Shown: positions 1 to 7,731 of the stretch, one piece after another | Layout: the number at the start of each line of letters is the position of its first letter | How positions within the stretch are numbered: position 1 is the first letter of the stretch | Assembly: GCA_020847075.1 (NCBI GenBank) | Contig: JADLCS010000008.1 | Span: 1-35,810 of the forward strand | Source of the DNA: Gammaproteobacteria bacterium | GTDB taxonomy: Bacteria; Pseudomonadota; Gammaproteobacteria; SZUA-140 | Length of the DNA: 35,810 nucleotides | Direction: 5' to 3' | Position numbers and translations under genes: made by a program | The notes under the pieces: model-generated | What the model was told of the DNA's origin: nothing | Database searches by the model: none | Seen by the model: the letters and a program-made list of their open reading frames with translations, nothing else

Positions 1-1067
1 GCGAGCCGCAGCCAGCGCGCGCGCTCGCCACGCACACGGCTGTGTATCGCGACCTTGTGCCCCGAGAGGTGCTCCAGGACCTGGCGGATCATTTCCTGAT
101 CCTCCGGCTCCTCGTTTACGAGCAGTTCGGGCGGGACCTCGCGGCCGACGTAGTACTGTGACACGAACGCGGTGAGTATGTCTCTCGCCTCCGCCTCGCG
201 CGGATGGCGGGGGAAAAACGCCTTGTTGCCCAGATTGCGTCCGCCGCGGATACAGAAGATCTCGACGCAGCCCACGCCATCGCGGACTACGCTGGCGATG
301 ATATCCAGATCGCCGCTGCCCGGGCCCGCGTAATTCTGGTCCAGGATGCGGCGCAGGGACGCGATCTGATCCCGATAATAGGCGGCCTGCTCGTAATCCA
401 GCCGCGCCGAGGCCTGGTCCATCCTGTGGATCAGTTCGTCGATGACCTCGCGGTTCTTCCCCTCCAGGAACATGATCGCGTGGCGCAGATCACTCCGATA
501 TTTATCCTTGCCGATGAGTCCCACGCAGGGCGCCGTGCAGCGCTTGATCTGATACTGCAGACAGGGCCGTGTACGGTTGTGAAAAAAGGTGTCCTCGCAC
601 TGGCGGATCTTGAACAACCGCTGCAACTGATTGAGGGTCTCGCGTACGGCGCCCGCGTTAGGATACGGGCCGAAATAGCGCTCACCGGACTTTTTTTCCC
701 CGCGGTAGAAGCTCAGGCGCGGAAAATCATCGGTATCCGTGAGCCGGATATAGGGGTAACTCTTATCATCGCGCAGCAAGACGTTGTATCTGGGCTTCAG
801 CTCCTTGATCAGGTTGTTTTCCAGGAGCAGCGCCTCGTCTTCCGTACGCGTGACCGTGACTTCCACGCCATGGATCTGCTCGACCAGGCGATGCGTCTTG
901 GGGGAGGCGTCGGAACGGTTGAAATAGCTGGATACCCGCCGCTTCAGATTGCCCGCCTTGCCGACGTAGATCACCTCGCCGCGCTGACCCAGCATGCGGT
1001 AAATCCCCGGCCGGGTCGGGAGCTGCTTGAGCAGCTCCGCCGGATCGAAAGCAGTCTTCTCCGTCAT
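1..1067 (-). CDS. uvrC: UvrABC excinuclease subunit C, N-terminal part (3' end outside window)
   Basis: UvrC makes the dual incisions in nucleotide excision repair after UvrA and UvrB locate damage. The 355 visible codons begin with the GIY-YIG nuclease domain (GIY about 20 residues in, YVGKAGNLKRR soon after). They continue through the conserved QYQIKRCTAPCVG block and a UVR (UvrB-interacting) helix pair around residues 195-235. The C-terminal RNase-H-like nuclease and HhH region lie beyond the window start. The ATG overlaps the stop of the upstream glycosylase gene by four bases (ATGA), so the two repair genes are probably translationally coupled. No frame disruption is visible. Confidence 0.96.
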   Translation of the reverse strand, partial: MTEKTAFDPAELLKQLPTRPGIYRMLGQRGEVIYVGKAGNLKRRVSSYFNRSDASPKTHRLVEQIHGVEVTVTRTEDEALLLENNLIKELKPRYNVLLRDDKSYPYIRLTDTDDFPRLSFYRGEKKSGERYFGPYPNAGAVRETLNQLQRLFKIRQCEDTFFHNRTRPCLQYQIKRCTAPCVGLIGKDKYRSDLRHAIMFLEGKNREVIDELIHRMDQASARLDYEQAAYYRDQIASLRRILDQNYAGPGSGDLDIIASVVRDGVGCVEIFCIRGGRNLGNKAFFPRHPREAEARDILTAFVSQYYVGREVPPELLVNEEPEDQEMIRQVLEHLSGHKVAIHSRVRGERARWLRL

Positions 1068-1732
1068 CCGGGTACGCGGACAGCGCCGGTAGACGTGCCG
1101 CCGTAGTCCGCGATGCGCGCGAAGACGTCATGAAACATCGCCTCCGTCAGCCGCCTCGTCTGGGTGTTGTAACGGCTGCAATGATAGGAATCGAACAGTC
1201 TGCGCCCGTCCGCGAGCGCGTGCTCCGCGCCATGCGAGAATTTGTAGTCGCGCAGCGGCAGGGACAGGGCGCGCAGTACCGCCTGGTGCGCGATGGTCCC
1301 GAGCGCGAGGATGACGGCATCGGGGCGCAGCGCATGCAACTCGGCGCGCAGAAAGGGGTTGCACTGGGCGACCTCGGCCGGTGTCGGCTTGTTCTCGGGC
1401 GGCAGGCATTTCACCGCGTTGGTGATGCGGCACCCGAGGAGGCGCAAGCCGTCCTCGCGGTGTTGCGACACCGGCAGGTTGCTGAAGCCGAATTTGTGCA
1501 GCGTCTGGTACAACAGGATACCGGCGTAATCTCCGGTAAAGGGCCGACCGGTGGCGTTAGCGCCGTGCATCCCCGGCGCGAGCCCGACGATCAGCAGGGC
1601 GGGGTCCTCCGCGCCGAACGGCGCGACCGGCCGCGCATGATAGTCCGGATGCGAATGCCGCACCGCATCGAGGTGCGCGGCGAGCCTCGGGCAACGGACA
1701 CAGCCTGGGTCATAGCCGCCGCACTCCGGCAT
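1064..1732 (-). CDS. Uracil-DNA glycosylase, family 5 (UDGb)-like, iron-sulfur type
   Basis: This 222-residue protein probably removes uracil and related deaminated bases from DNA. The active-site block GLAPGMHGANATGRPFTGD (residues 50-68) is of the family 5 type and differs from the GExPG motif of family 4. The C-terminal motif is HCSRYNTQTRRLT. Cysteines 11, 14, 109 and 124 have the spacing of the [4Fe-4S] ligands in family 4/5 enzymes. It overlaps uvrC by four bases, forming a repair pair. A perfect 10-bp hairpin ends six bases before its ATG, and no clear Shine-Dalgarno sequence is visible, so its translation may depend on structure or on readthrough from the gene upstream. The family 5 assignment is from motifs read by eye. 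Confidence 0.9.
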   Translation of the reverse strand: MPECGGYDPGCVRCPRLAAHLDAVRHSHPDYHARPVAPFGAEDPALLIVGLAPGMHGANATGRPFTGDYAGILLYQTLHKFGFSNLPVSQHREDGLRLLGCRITNAVKCLPPENKPTPAEVAQCNPFLRAELHALRPDAVILALGTIAHQAVLRALSLPLRDYKFSHGAEHALADGRRLFDSYHCSRYNTQTRRLTEAMFHDVFARIADYGGTSTGAVRVPG

Positions 1733-1738
1733 GGAAAC

Positions 1739-1762
1739 GGCCGCCGCCTTCAGGCGGCGGCC
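1739..1762 (-). terminator. Perfect GC hairpin between hpf-csd and the glycosylase gene
   Basis: Inverted arms 1739-1748 and 1753-1762 (GGCCGCCGCC and its complement) flank a 4-base loop. Read on the minus strand, the stem is followed by GTTTCC and then the glycosylase ATG. With only three T residues it is a weak intrinsic terminator. It could instead be a structure that limits entry into the next gene or masks its ribosome-binding region. Confidence 0.55.
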
Positions 1763-1800
1763 CCCTCGTTTGTCCGCGGTCCGGCCGGACGCATGACGGA

Positions 1801-2343
1801 CTATTTTCCGAGCGGGATGACCACCACCGCCTGCGGACCCTGCTCGCCCTCCTCCTCGGTGAAACGCACCTCGGCATTCGGGCTCAGGTGGTCGAAACCG
1901 CTGTTTCTGACGCTGTTGCGATGAAAATAGATCTCCCGCCCGTCCGGGGTCTCGATGAAACCGTAATCGTCCGCGGGATAGAGTTTGCGCACATGCCCGG
2001 TGGGCGAGTGGTTCTCCTGATGGATCTTGACCTCGCCGCGCTGGCGGCCGGAAAAGCTCTGCAACTGCCGGCGGGCGGCGTCGAAGGAATCCCGGATGGC
2101 GACGTAGAGATCCTCGTTCGGCTCGCGTTTGACCACGATCTCGTTGCCGGGAACGGTGATGTCGACGCGGACATTATAGGCGATGCCGTGCTGCTTGTGC
2201 CGGTGCGGTACCTCGACCAGCACGCGGCAGGACATGATATGGTCGTAAAACGTTTCCAGCTTGGAAGCCTTTTCGCGGATCACCTCCTCCGCGGCTTCGG
2301 ACAGGGACACATTCCTTGTTGTAATTTGCAAGGGCAATTTCAT
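1801..2343 (-). CDS. HPF/RaiA-type ribosome-associated protein fused to a cold-shock domain
   Basis: The 180-residue product has an S30AE (ribosome hibernation/RaiA) domain at residues 2-100, joined by a short linker to a cold-shock domain at about 115-178. RNP-like motifs in the second domain are YGFI (127-130) and IYFHRNSV (138-145). S30AE proteins bind the decoding region of the 30S subunit and stall or protect ribosomes in slow growth; cold-shock domains bind single-stranded RNA. The fusion suggests a ribosome- or mRNA-binding stress factor. I chose the ATG at 2343: a GTG three codons earlier is part of the strong Shine-Dalgarno GAGGTGAT. It lies 178 bases downstream of relA on the same strand, with a hairpin in the leader. 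Confidence 0.92.
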   Translation of the reverse strand: MKLPLQITTRNVSLSEAAEEVIREKASKLETFYDHIMSCRVLVEVPHRHKQHGIAYNVRVDITVPGNEIVVKREPNEDLYVAIRDSFDAARRQLQSFSGRQRGEVKIHQENHSPTGHVRKLYPADDYGFIETPDGREIYFHRNSVRNSGFDHLSPNAEVRFTEEEGEQGPQAVVVIPLGK

Positions 2344-2384
2344 AAAGATCACCTCGGAGTGGACATCATAGTCTGTGGTTCCGT

Positions 2385-2405
2385 CGATCGGGACGACCCC
2401 GATCG
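2385..2405 (-). repeat. Perfect 8-bp inverted repeat in the leader of the ribosome-associated gene
   Basis: CGATCGGG and CCCGATCG flank a 5-base loop, ending about 42 bases before the ATG at 2343. No T-run follows on the minus strand, so it is not an obvious terminator. In transcript it would form a stable leader stem; as DNA it could be a dyad operator. Confidence 0.55.
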
Positions 2406-2521
2406 CATGGCCTTTTCCGGGCCTTCCGCCGGGGAGAAGCTGATTGAAAGCGACCGATCCATGAACCTGTTTCTATCCTATTACAGGCCGGCGCCGCAGA
2501 TCAATGACCATCCGCGCATGT

Positions 2522-4738
2522 TCAATGGGAAACCCGCCGTACCTGCAGGATGTTCGGCAGTTGATTGATCCTGGCGAGGACGCGGCTCAGGGTGTCGATA
2601 TCGGGAATCTCCAAGGTCATGCGTATGTTCGCCGTGTGATCCCTGCTGTTGGACAGGGTGTTGACCGCGATCATATTGATCTTCTCGTTCGCCACCACGG
2701 CGGTGATATCGCTGAGCAGGCCGTGCCGGTCGAAGGCCAGGATCTGGATATCGACCGGGAAGGTCTGCTGCGCGGCGTCGCCCCAGTCGACGACGATGAT
2801 GCGCTCCGGATGGCGCGCGCACGAGCGCAGCAGATTCGGGCAGTCGCTGCGATGGATCGTCACCCCCCGCCCCACCGTGATGTAACCCCGGACTTCATCG
2901 CCGGGGACAGGCTTGCAGCAATGGGCCATGTGGGTCAGCACATTGCCGACGCCCTGGATCTGGAATCCCCCCGCGCCGGGCTTCGGCCGCGCCGGCCTTT
3001 GCACGGTGAGCGGCGCTCCAGCGCCATCGGCACGAGTCTCCTGCAAGGCCTGGGCCGCCTGCAGATAGCGCGTGGTCTTGACATCCCCGTGGGCGACGGC
3101 GGCATAGAGCTCGTCGGGCCGGGAATAACCGAGTGTTTCGGCCAGTTTCTCCTGGTTCACGTTGGAAAGTCCGAGTCGCTTCAATTCGCGCTCCAGCATG
3201 CCGCGCCCGGCCAGGACGTTCTTGTCATAATCCTGCAGCCTGAACCAGTGCTGTACCTTCGCGCGCGCGCGCGCAGTGCGCAGATAGCCGAGATGCGGAT
3301 TCAGCCAGTCACGGCTGGGGGCGGCCTCCTTCACGGTCACGATCTCGACCTGCTGTCCGGTCTCAAGTGACGTGGTCAACTGCACCATGCGGCCATTGAT
3401 CTTCGCGCCCCGGCAACGGTGGCCGACCTCGGTATGGATGTGATAGGCGAAATCGAGCGGCGTGGCCCCGCGCGGCAGATCGACGACCCTGCCCTTGGGC
3501 GTGAAGACATAGATCCGGTCCTGGAACACCTCGGTGCGGAAACGCTCGACGAAATCCCCCGCATCGGCGACCTCGTCCTTCCATTCCAGCAACTGGCGCA
3601 GCCACGCCACCTTGCGATCGAAGGCGCCATCGCCCTCCCCGCCCTCCTTGTAACGCCAGTGCGCGGCCACACCGAGCTCGTTGCGCTCGTGCATCTCACG
3701 CGTACGGATCTGCACCTCGACGGTCTTGCCCTCGGGGCCGATCACGGCGGTATGGATCGACTGATAATTGTTTTCCTTCGGAGTCGCGATGTAATCGTCG
3801 AACTCGCCCGCGATGTACTGCCACAGACCATGCACGACGCCGAGCGCCTTGTAGCAATCGGGAACCGAACCGACCAGGATGCGCACGCCCCGGATGTCGT
3901 AGATCTGGTCGTAGCCGATCTTCTTGCGCTCCATCTTGCGCCAGATGCTGTAGATATGCTTCGGTCGGCCGGTGACCTCGGCCTCGAGACCGATCTTTTT
4001 CAGCTCCTCGTCCAGCCGGGCGACGAAACGTTCAAGATAGTGCTCGCGATCGATGCGCCGTTCGTCCAGCATGCCCGCGATGCGCTTGTACAGCGCCGGA
4101 TCGAGATACCGCAACGACAGGTCCTCGAGCTCCCATTTGAGCTGCCAGATGCCGAGCCGATTCGCGAGCGGCGCGTAGATGTCGAGCGTCTCCTTGGCGA
4201 TCCTGCGTTGCTTGTCCGGCGGCAGCGCACCCAGGGTGCGCATGTTATGGATGCGGTCGGCCAGCTTGATCAGGACGACCCGGATGTCCTCCGCCATCGC
4301 AAGCAGCATCTTGCGCAGGTTTTCGGCCTGCGCCCGTTCCTGCTTGTCGCTGTCGGGCAGACTCTTGTAGGTCTGGATCAGCTTCATCTTGGTGACGCCG
4401 TCGACCATCTGCGCGATGGTGTCGCCGAAACCGGCGCGGATATCGTCCATGGTGACGCCGGTATCCTCGGCGACATCGTGCAGCAGGGCGGCGGCCAGGG
4501 TTTCCGCGTCGAGATTGAGATCGACCAGGATATTGGCGATGGCGATGCAATGCTGGAAATACGGTTCGCCCGAGGCGCGCCGCTGACCCTCGTGGGCGCG
4601 TTGCGCGAGCTCGCAGGCGCGCCGGATCAACGCCACATCCTGCGCCGGCCGGCCGGGGGCGATGGAGGCGATCCAGTCCTCGCTGCGCAGGCCATCCTTG
4701 CTGGTCAGCCCGAGCTGCCTGTCCTTGACGCTAACCAT
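2522..4738 (-). CDS. relA: RelA-type (p)ppGpp synthetase with an apparently intact hydrolase site
   Basis: This 738-residue long RSH protein makes (p)ppGpp at stalled ribosomes. Domains in order: HD hydrolase (about 50-210), synthetase (about 260-400) with EFDD at 312-315, TGS (starting near 437), helical region, zinc-finger domain with the CC pair (HCCKPVPGD), and a C-terminal ACT. The EFDD motif is the acidic form typical of synthetase-dominant RelA; bifunctional Rel/SpoT have RxKD. Unusually, the hydrolase residues are all present: H63, H87-D88, E91-D92, D161 and N165. E. coli RelA has lost these. I chose the ATG at 4738 because MVSVKDRQ aligns with the E. coli RelA start; an upstream in-frame start would add 34 unsupported residues. 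No strong Shine-Dalgarno is visible. Confidence 0.96.
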   Translation of the reverse strand: MVSVKDRQLGLTSKDGLRSEDWIASIAPGRPAQDVALIRRACELAQRAHEGQRRASGEPYFQHCIAIANILVDLNLDAETLAAALLHDVAEDTGVTMDDIRAGFGDTIAQMVDGVTKMKLIQTYKSLPDSDKQERAQAENLRKMLLAMAEDIRVVLIKLADRIHNMRTLGALPPDKQRRIAKETLDIYAPLANRLGIWQLKWELEDLSLRYLDPALYKRIAGMLDERRIDREHYLERFVARLDEELKKIGLEAEVTGRPKHIYSIWRKMERKKIGYDQIYDIRGVRILVGSVPDCYKALGVVHGLWQYIAGEFDDYIATPKENNYQSIHTAVIGPEGKTVEVQIRTREMHERNELGVAAHWRYKEGGEGDGAFDRKVAWLRQLLEWKDEVADAGDFVERFRTEVFQDRIYVFTPKGRVVDLPRGATPLDFAYHIHTEVGHRCRGAKINGRMVQLTTSLETGQQVEIVTVKEAAPSRDWLNPHLGYLRTARARAKVQHWFRLQDYDKNVLAGRGMLERELKRLGLSNVNQEKLAETLGYSRPDELYAAVAHGDVKTTRYLQAAQALQETRADGAGAPLTVQRPARPKPGAGGFQIQGVGNVLTHMAHCCKPVPGDEVRGYITVGRGVTIHRSDCPNLLRSCARHPERIIVVDWGDAAQQTFPVDIQILAFDRHGLLSDITAVVANEKINMIAVNTLSNSRDHTANIRMTLEIPDIDTLSRVLARINQLPNILQVRRVSH

Positions 4739-4864
4739 GGGAAACACCGCGCGCTCTGATGACCGCCACGCCTCCTCTTTCCGAAGAGATGGGTGGCGCG
4801 GGCGCGAATAACAAGGGGACCCCGGGCGGCGGGGAATCAAAAGACCCGGGTGCTCGCGCCGGCC

Positions 4865-5326
4865 TCAGTTGCGACCCTTGCTGAGCACCTGGATGAGCTG
4901 GTCCTCGAGTTCGATACGATCGGCCAGGGATTCCCCCAGTCTGGAAAGATCCTGCTCCAGGGTCTCCAGGCTGATGCCCTCGCGATTGTTCTCGAAATCG
5001 TATTTGTCGTTGAAATCCAGGATGGAATCCGTCGTGGTGAGAATGGTCGGATAGATGCGGTCCGCCACCTCGAGCACCGCCCGCCGGCGCTCTCGCTTCT
5101 CGTCGACATAGCGATACAGGCCAAAGTGGGTATCCGCCGTGTAGTCGATGAGCATCTGGCAGAACTGCTCCAGCAGCGTGTTCACCGAATCCCCTTCTCT
5201 GAAAGGGTGCTGCGCCGCGAGTTCGCTGTACAGGGAAAGCATTTGATCGCGCACGCCGACCAGTTCCTGAATCCTGCGGTGTGAATGCTGGCGGCGCTCC
5301 TGTACCCTGTTCTCGATATCGGACAT
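4865..5326 (-). CDS. rsd: Rsd/AlgQ family anti-sigma-70 regulator
   Basis: The 153-residue protein matches the Rsd/AlgQ family: helical, with conserved blocks around RDQMLSLYSEL and the segment FCQMLIDYTADTHFGLYRYV. Rsd binds sigma-70 and frees core RNA polymerase for alternative sigma factors in stationary phase; AlgQ is the pseudomonad ortholog. The ATG at 5326 is preferred over an in-frame GTG four codons upstream because that GTG falls in the GGGG-rich ribosome-binding segment. It lies upstream of relA on the same strand, so two regulators of growth arrest may share transcription. An extended -10 candidate lies about 35 bases upstream. Confidence 0.9.
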   Translation of the reverse strand: MSDIENRVQERRQHSHRRIQELVGVRDQMLSLYSELAAQHPFREGDSVNTLLEQFCQMLIDYTADTHFGLYRYVDEKRERRRAVLEVADRIYPTILTTTDSILDFNDKYDFENNREGISLETLEQDLSRLGESLADRIELEDQLIQVLSKGRN

Positions 5327-5358
5327 GTCATTCCCCACGGGTTGAATTTTTATTCGGA

Positions 5359-5367
5359 ATGATACCA
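5359..5367 (-). promoter_or_regulatory. Candidate extended -10 of rsd
   Basis: On the minus strand the sequence reads TGGTATCAT, an extended -10 (TGn then TATCAT), about 33 bases upstream of the rsd ATG. The -35 region is weak, as is usual for extended -10 promoters. Confidence 0.35.
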
Positions 5368-5429
5368 GACCCCGACCTTCGGGATTACCGCCTTACCCCG
5401 GGGCCCATCAATATTATTTTGATTCTGCC

Positions 5430-5460
5430 TGAGATTCCCGCTTTACCTATATGAATCTCA
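5430..5460. repeat. 8-bp inverted repeat in the rsd-uspA intergenic region
   Basis: TGAGATTC (5430-5437) and GAATCTCA (5453-5460) are perfect inverted copies separated by 15 bases in the AT-rich segment. The layout fits a dimeric regulator site, but chance is not excluded. Confidence 0.4.
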
Positions 5461-5723
5461 AATGAATTCCCGGATATTTAACAGGGAACCTCCCTTCGCG
5501 CGCCGCTGATCGTACAGTTTTCGTCACCGTCGCGCGGCCCCTCCCCCCGGTCGCCGCCGGTAGGCCATGATAAAGCAGGCTTCATGCCAAGACCACGGCC
5601 CGGGAGGGTCTCCGATACCGGCCGGACTCCACGCCGCACGGCCCCGCCCCGCATCGGCTTGCCCTGCCCGGGCGAAGCTGCTGAAATGGACCCGGACTTC
5701 CCCTGGCCGCGAAAGGTGTACGC

Positions 5724-6167
5724 ATGTCCTACCGCCATGTCCTGATCGCCGTCGATTTTTCGAGCGCTTCGGAGCATGTCGCCCGGCGCGCCATCGGGAT
5801 CTCCCGGCGGAACTCGGCCGTACTGAGCCTGCTGCACGTGGTCGATTATCTCCCTCCCCTCGGTTTCGCCGACGACCTCCTCCCGACGCCCGCCCTGCTG
5901 GTGAACGAGAAGGAATTGATCGGGCACGGAATGGCATCGCTGGAAACCTTCGCGCGGAAGATCGACCTCCCCGCCGACACCGCGCGGCACGTCCGCCTGG
6001 GCGCGCCGCATCAGGAGATCGTCGAATTCGCCAGGACCCAGGGCGTCGATCTGATCGTACTCGGCTCGCACGGCCGACACGGCCTCGGCCGCCTGCTCGG
6101 CAGCACGGCGAACTCCGTGCTCAACCACGCGGCCTGCGACGTCCTCGCCGTGCGCATCACGGCCTGA
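5724..6167 (+). CDS. Universal stress protein A family
   Basis: A 147-residue single-domain Usp. It opens with RHVLIAVDFSSAS, with D11 at the usual adenine-binding position. It ends with DLIVLGSHGRHG and LLGSTANSVL, the nucleotide-binding loop, here one residue shorter than G2xG9xG(S/T), a common variant. Usp proteins are cytoplasmic and support survival of starvation, oxidative and envelope stress. The ATG follows AAGGTG at good spacing. pcm follows after 23 bases on the same strand and is likely co-transcribed, pairing stress tolerance with protein repair. Confidence 0.93.
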   Translation: MSYRHVLIAVDFSSASEHVARRAIGISRRNSAVLSLLHVVDYLPPLGFADDLLPTPALLVNEKELIGHGMASLETFARKIDLPADTARHVRLGAPHQEIVEFARTQGVDLIVLGSHGRHGLGRLLGSTANSVLNHAACDVLAVRITA

Positions 6168-6190
6168 GGCCGCGGCGCGCGACAAGACGC

Positions 6191-6889
6191 ATGTCCGGGA
6201 CGGAATTCGCGCGCGAACGCCGGCGCCTGCTGCGGGAGGTCGAAGAGGACATGCGCGCCTGCGCCGCGGCCACCGGGCGCGATACGCTGTCTCCGCGCGT
6301 CGCGGCCGCGCTGGAGGCCGTCCCGCGCCATCGCTTCGTACCGCACGGAATGGAATCCCTGGCCTATGCAAATCGGCCGCTGGACATCGGCCTCGGGCAG
6401 ACGATCTCGCAGCCCTTCATCGTCGCGCTGATGACCGAGCTGCTCGACCTGCAACCCGGCGATACCGTATTGGAGATCGGCACGGGTTCCGGCTACCAGG
6501 CCGCAGTGCTCGCGCGCCTGGTCGAGCGGGTCTACAGCGTCGAGGTCCTTCTCGAACTGGCGCGCACGGCGCAGCGGCATCTGCAGGAAAGCGGCAGCGA
6601 CAATGTAGCGCTGCGCATCGGGGATGGCCGCCTGGGCTGGCCGGAGCACGCACCCTACGACGCCGTCATCGTCACCGCGGCCGCGCCCGAAATCCCCGGG
6701 GCATTGCTCGACCAGTTGAAAACCGGCGGCCGCCTGATCGCACCGCTCGGTCTCCGCCATGCGGCGCAGGAACTGGTCCTCTTCACCAAGGATGCGAACG
6801 GCGGGATCCATCGCCGCATTATCCTGCCCGTGGCCTTCGTCCCGCTGGTCGAACCCGGGGCCGCGGAGACGGCCACGCCGGGACACTAG
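6191..6889 (+). CDS. pcm: Protein-L-isoaspartate O-methyltransferase
   Basis: Pcm methylates isoaspartyl residues in aged proteins using S-adenosylmethionine, starting their repair. The 232-residue product has the SAM-binding motif VLEIGTGSGYQAAVLA, the substrate-region block RPLDIGLGQTISQPFIVA, and the later GDGRLGW and YDAVIVTAAAPEIP motifs of the family. It is somewhat longer than E. coli Pcm (208) because of an N-terminal helical extension. The start codon lacks a clear Shine-Dalgarno, consistent with coupling to uspA. Its TAG stop lies in a CTAG that also supplies the stop codon of the convergent gene, giving a 4-base overlap. Confidence 0.95.
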   Translation: MSGTEFARERRRLLREVEEDMRACAAATGRDTLSPRVAAALEAVPRHRFVPHGMESLAYANRPLDIGLGQTISQPFIVALMTELLDLQPGDTVLEIGTGSGYQAAVLARLVERVYSVEVLLELARTAQRHLQESGSDNVALRIGDGRLGWPEHAPYDAVIVTAAAPEIPGALLDQLKTGGRLIAPLGLRHAAQELVLFTKDANGGIHRRIILPVAFVPLVEPGAAETATPGH

Positions 6890-7731
6890 CCCGCCAGGAC
6901 GATCTCACAGGGCAAGTCTTCCAGCAGGCGTCGATAACCCGCCTCCGAGGCCAGCGGGCTATCGCGCCCGATCACCAGGAGCTTGCCGCGCGCCGCCGTC
7001 ACCATCCGGATCAGATCCGTCGCCGCCGCGCGCGCCAGCGGCCGGAATTCCATCTCCACGCCGTCGGTCGGAATATCGCCGAACTCCCCGGCGCGACGCG
7101 CGAACTCCGCCGCGCCGTCGGCGGATACCATCACCAGGAGCGGCTTGCCGCCATGGCGCGCAAGCTGGCCCGCGACCGCGAGCACGCGCCGGCTCGACGG
7201 TCCATCGTCGAGCAGCGCGACGACCGGCGGCGCGCCCGCGGCCAGCCCGCGATACAGCCAGACGGTGCAGGCGCCATGCGAGAAAAAGTACCGTGTCACG
7301 CGGTCGGCCGCGCGCAACGAACCCGCCCGGCGTCCCCCGACGCCCAGGATCAGGAGATCGCTGGCCGCGGCCTCGCCCAGTTGTTCCTGCAGCGACTCAT
7401 CCCGCGCGACGTGGAAAGACCAGGGGATCCGCGCCCGCGTCGCGCGCTCCTGCAGACGGGCGCGCAGGACCCCGGCGCGCACGCGCAGGGCGCGCGCCAT
7501 GTCGGCGGGATCGAGGCGGCGCGTCGAAACCGACAACGGAATCGTCTCGCGCGCGAATGGCAGGGCCGCGAGGCGCATCAGGTCCGAATCCTCGATGAAA
7601 ATGCCGACGATCTCGGCATGGAACCGGGCGGCGAGCCCGATCGCCGCATCGATCCCGGGGCCGTCCCGCGCCCCGCTGTCGAGCGGCAAGAGGATCCGCC
7701 TGAATACCGCGTCACGCGGGGACGTCGTCAT
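6886..7731 (-). CDS. Divergent tandem-type universal stress protein
   Basis: The 281-residue protein begins with RRILLPLDSGARDGPGIDAAIGLAARFHAEIVGI, a Usp first strand and helix. Later segments SDLLILGVGGRR (first half end) and KLLVIGRDSPLA (second half end) mark two Usp-like halves. The second half is degenerate and neither carries the full nucleotide-binding loop. The role is probably in stress response; the ligand is unknown. I place the start at the ATG at 7731, 20 bases inside the end of the Lon-like gene; an in-frame ATG at 7743 is an alternative. The overlap with the protease gene indicates translational coupling. Confidence 0.82.
   Translation of the reverse strand: MTTSPRDAVFRRILLPLDSGARDGPGIDAAIGLAARFHAEIVGIFIEDSDLMRLAALPFARETIPLSVSTRRLDPADMARALRVRAGVLRARLQERATRARIPWSFHVARDESLQEQLGEAAASDLLILGVGGRRAGSLRAADRVTRYFFSHGACTVWLYRGLAAGAPPVVALLDDGPSSRRVLAVAGQLARHGGKPLLVMVSADGAAEFARRAGEFGDIPTDGVEMEFRPLARAAATDLIRMVTAARGKLLVIGRDSPLASEAGYRRLLEDLPCEIVLAG

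Larger units (their letters stand above)
5327..5723. other. Divergent intergenic region between rsd and uspA
   Basis: About 400 bases without a supportable gene. The part near rsd (5341-5480) is distinctly AT-rich for this genome and should hold promoters for both directions. It contains an 8-bp inverted repeat at 5430-5460. From 5500 to 5700 the sequence is GC-rich and featureless apart from the uspA ribosome-binding segment (AAGGTG). Confidence 0.7.

Noticed and set aside
3260-3282. Alternating CG tract inside relA
   Set aside because: It is explained by Ala/Arg codons in the helical domain; a Z-DNA tendency is possible but nothing suggests a function.
4790-4860. Small GC hairpins after rsd
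   Set aside because: The stems are only five base pairs with a poor T-tract, so I do not call a terminator.
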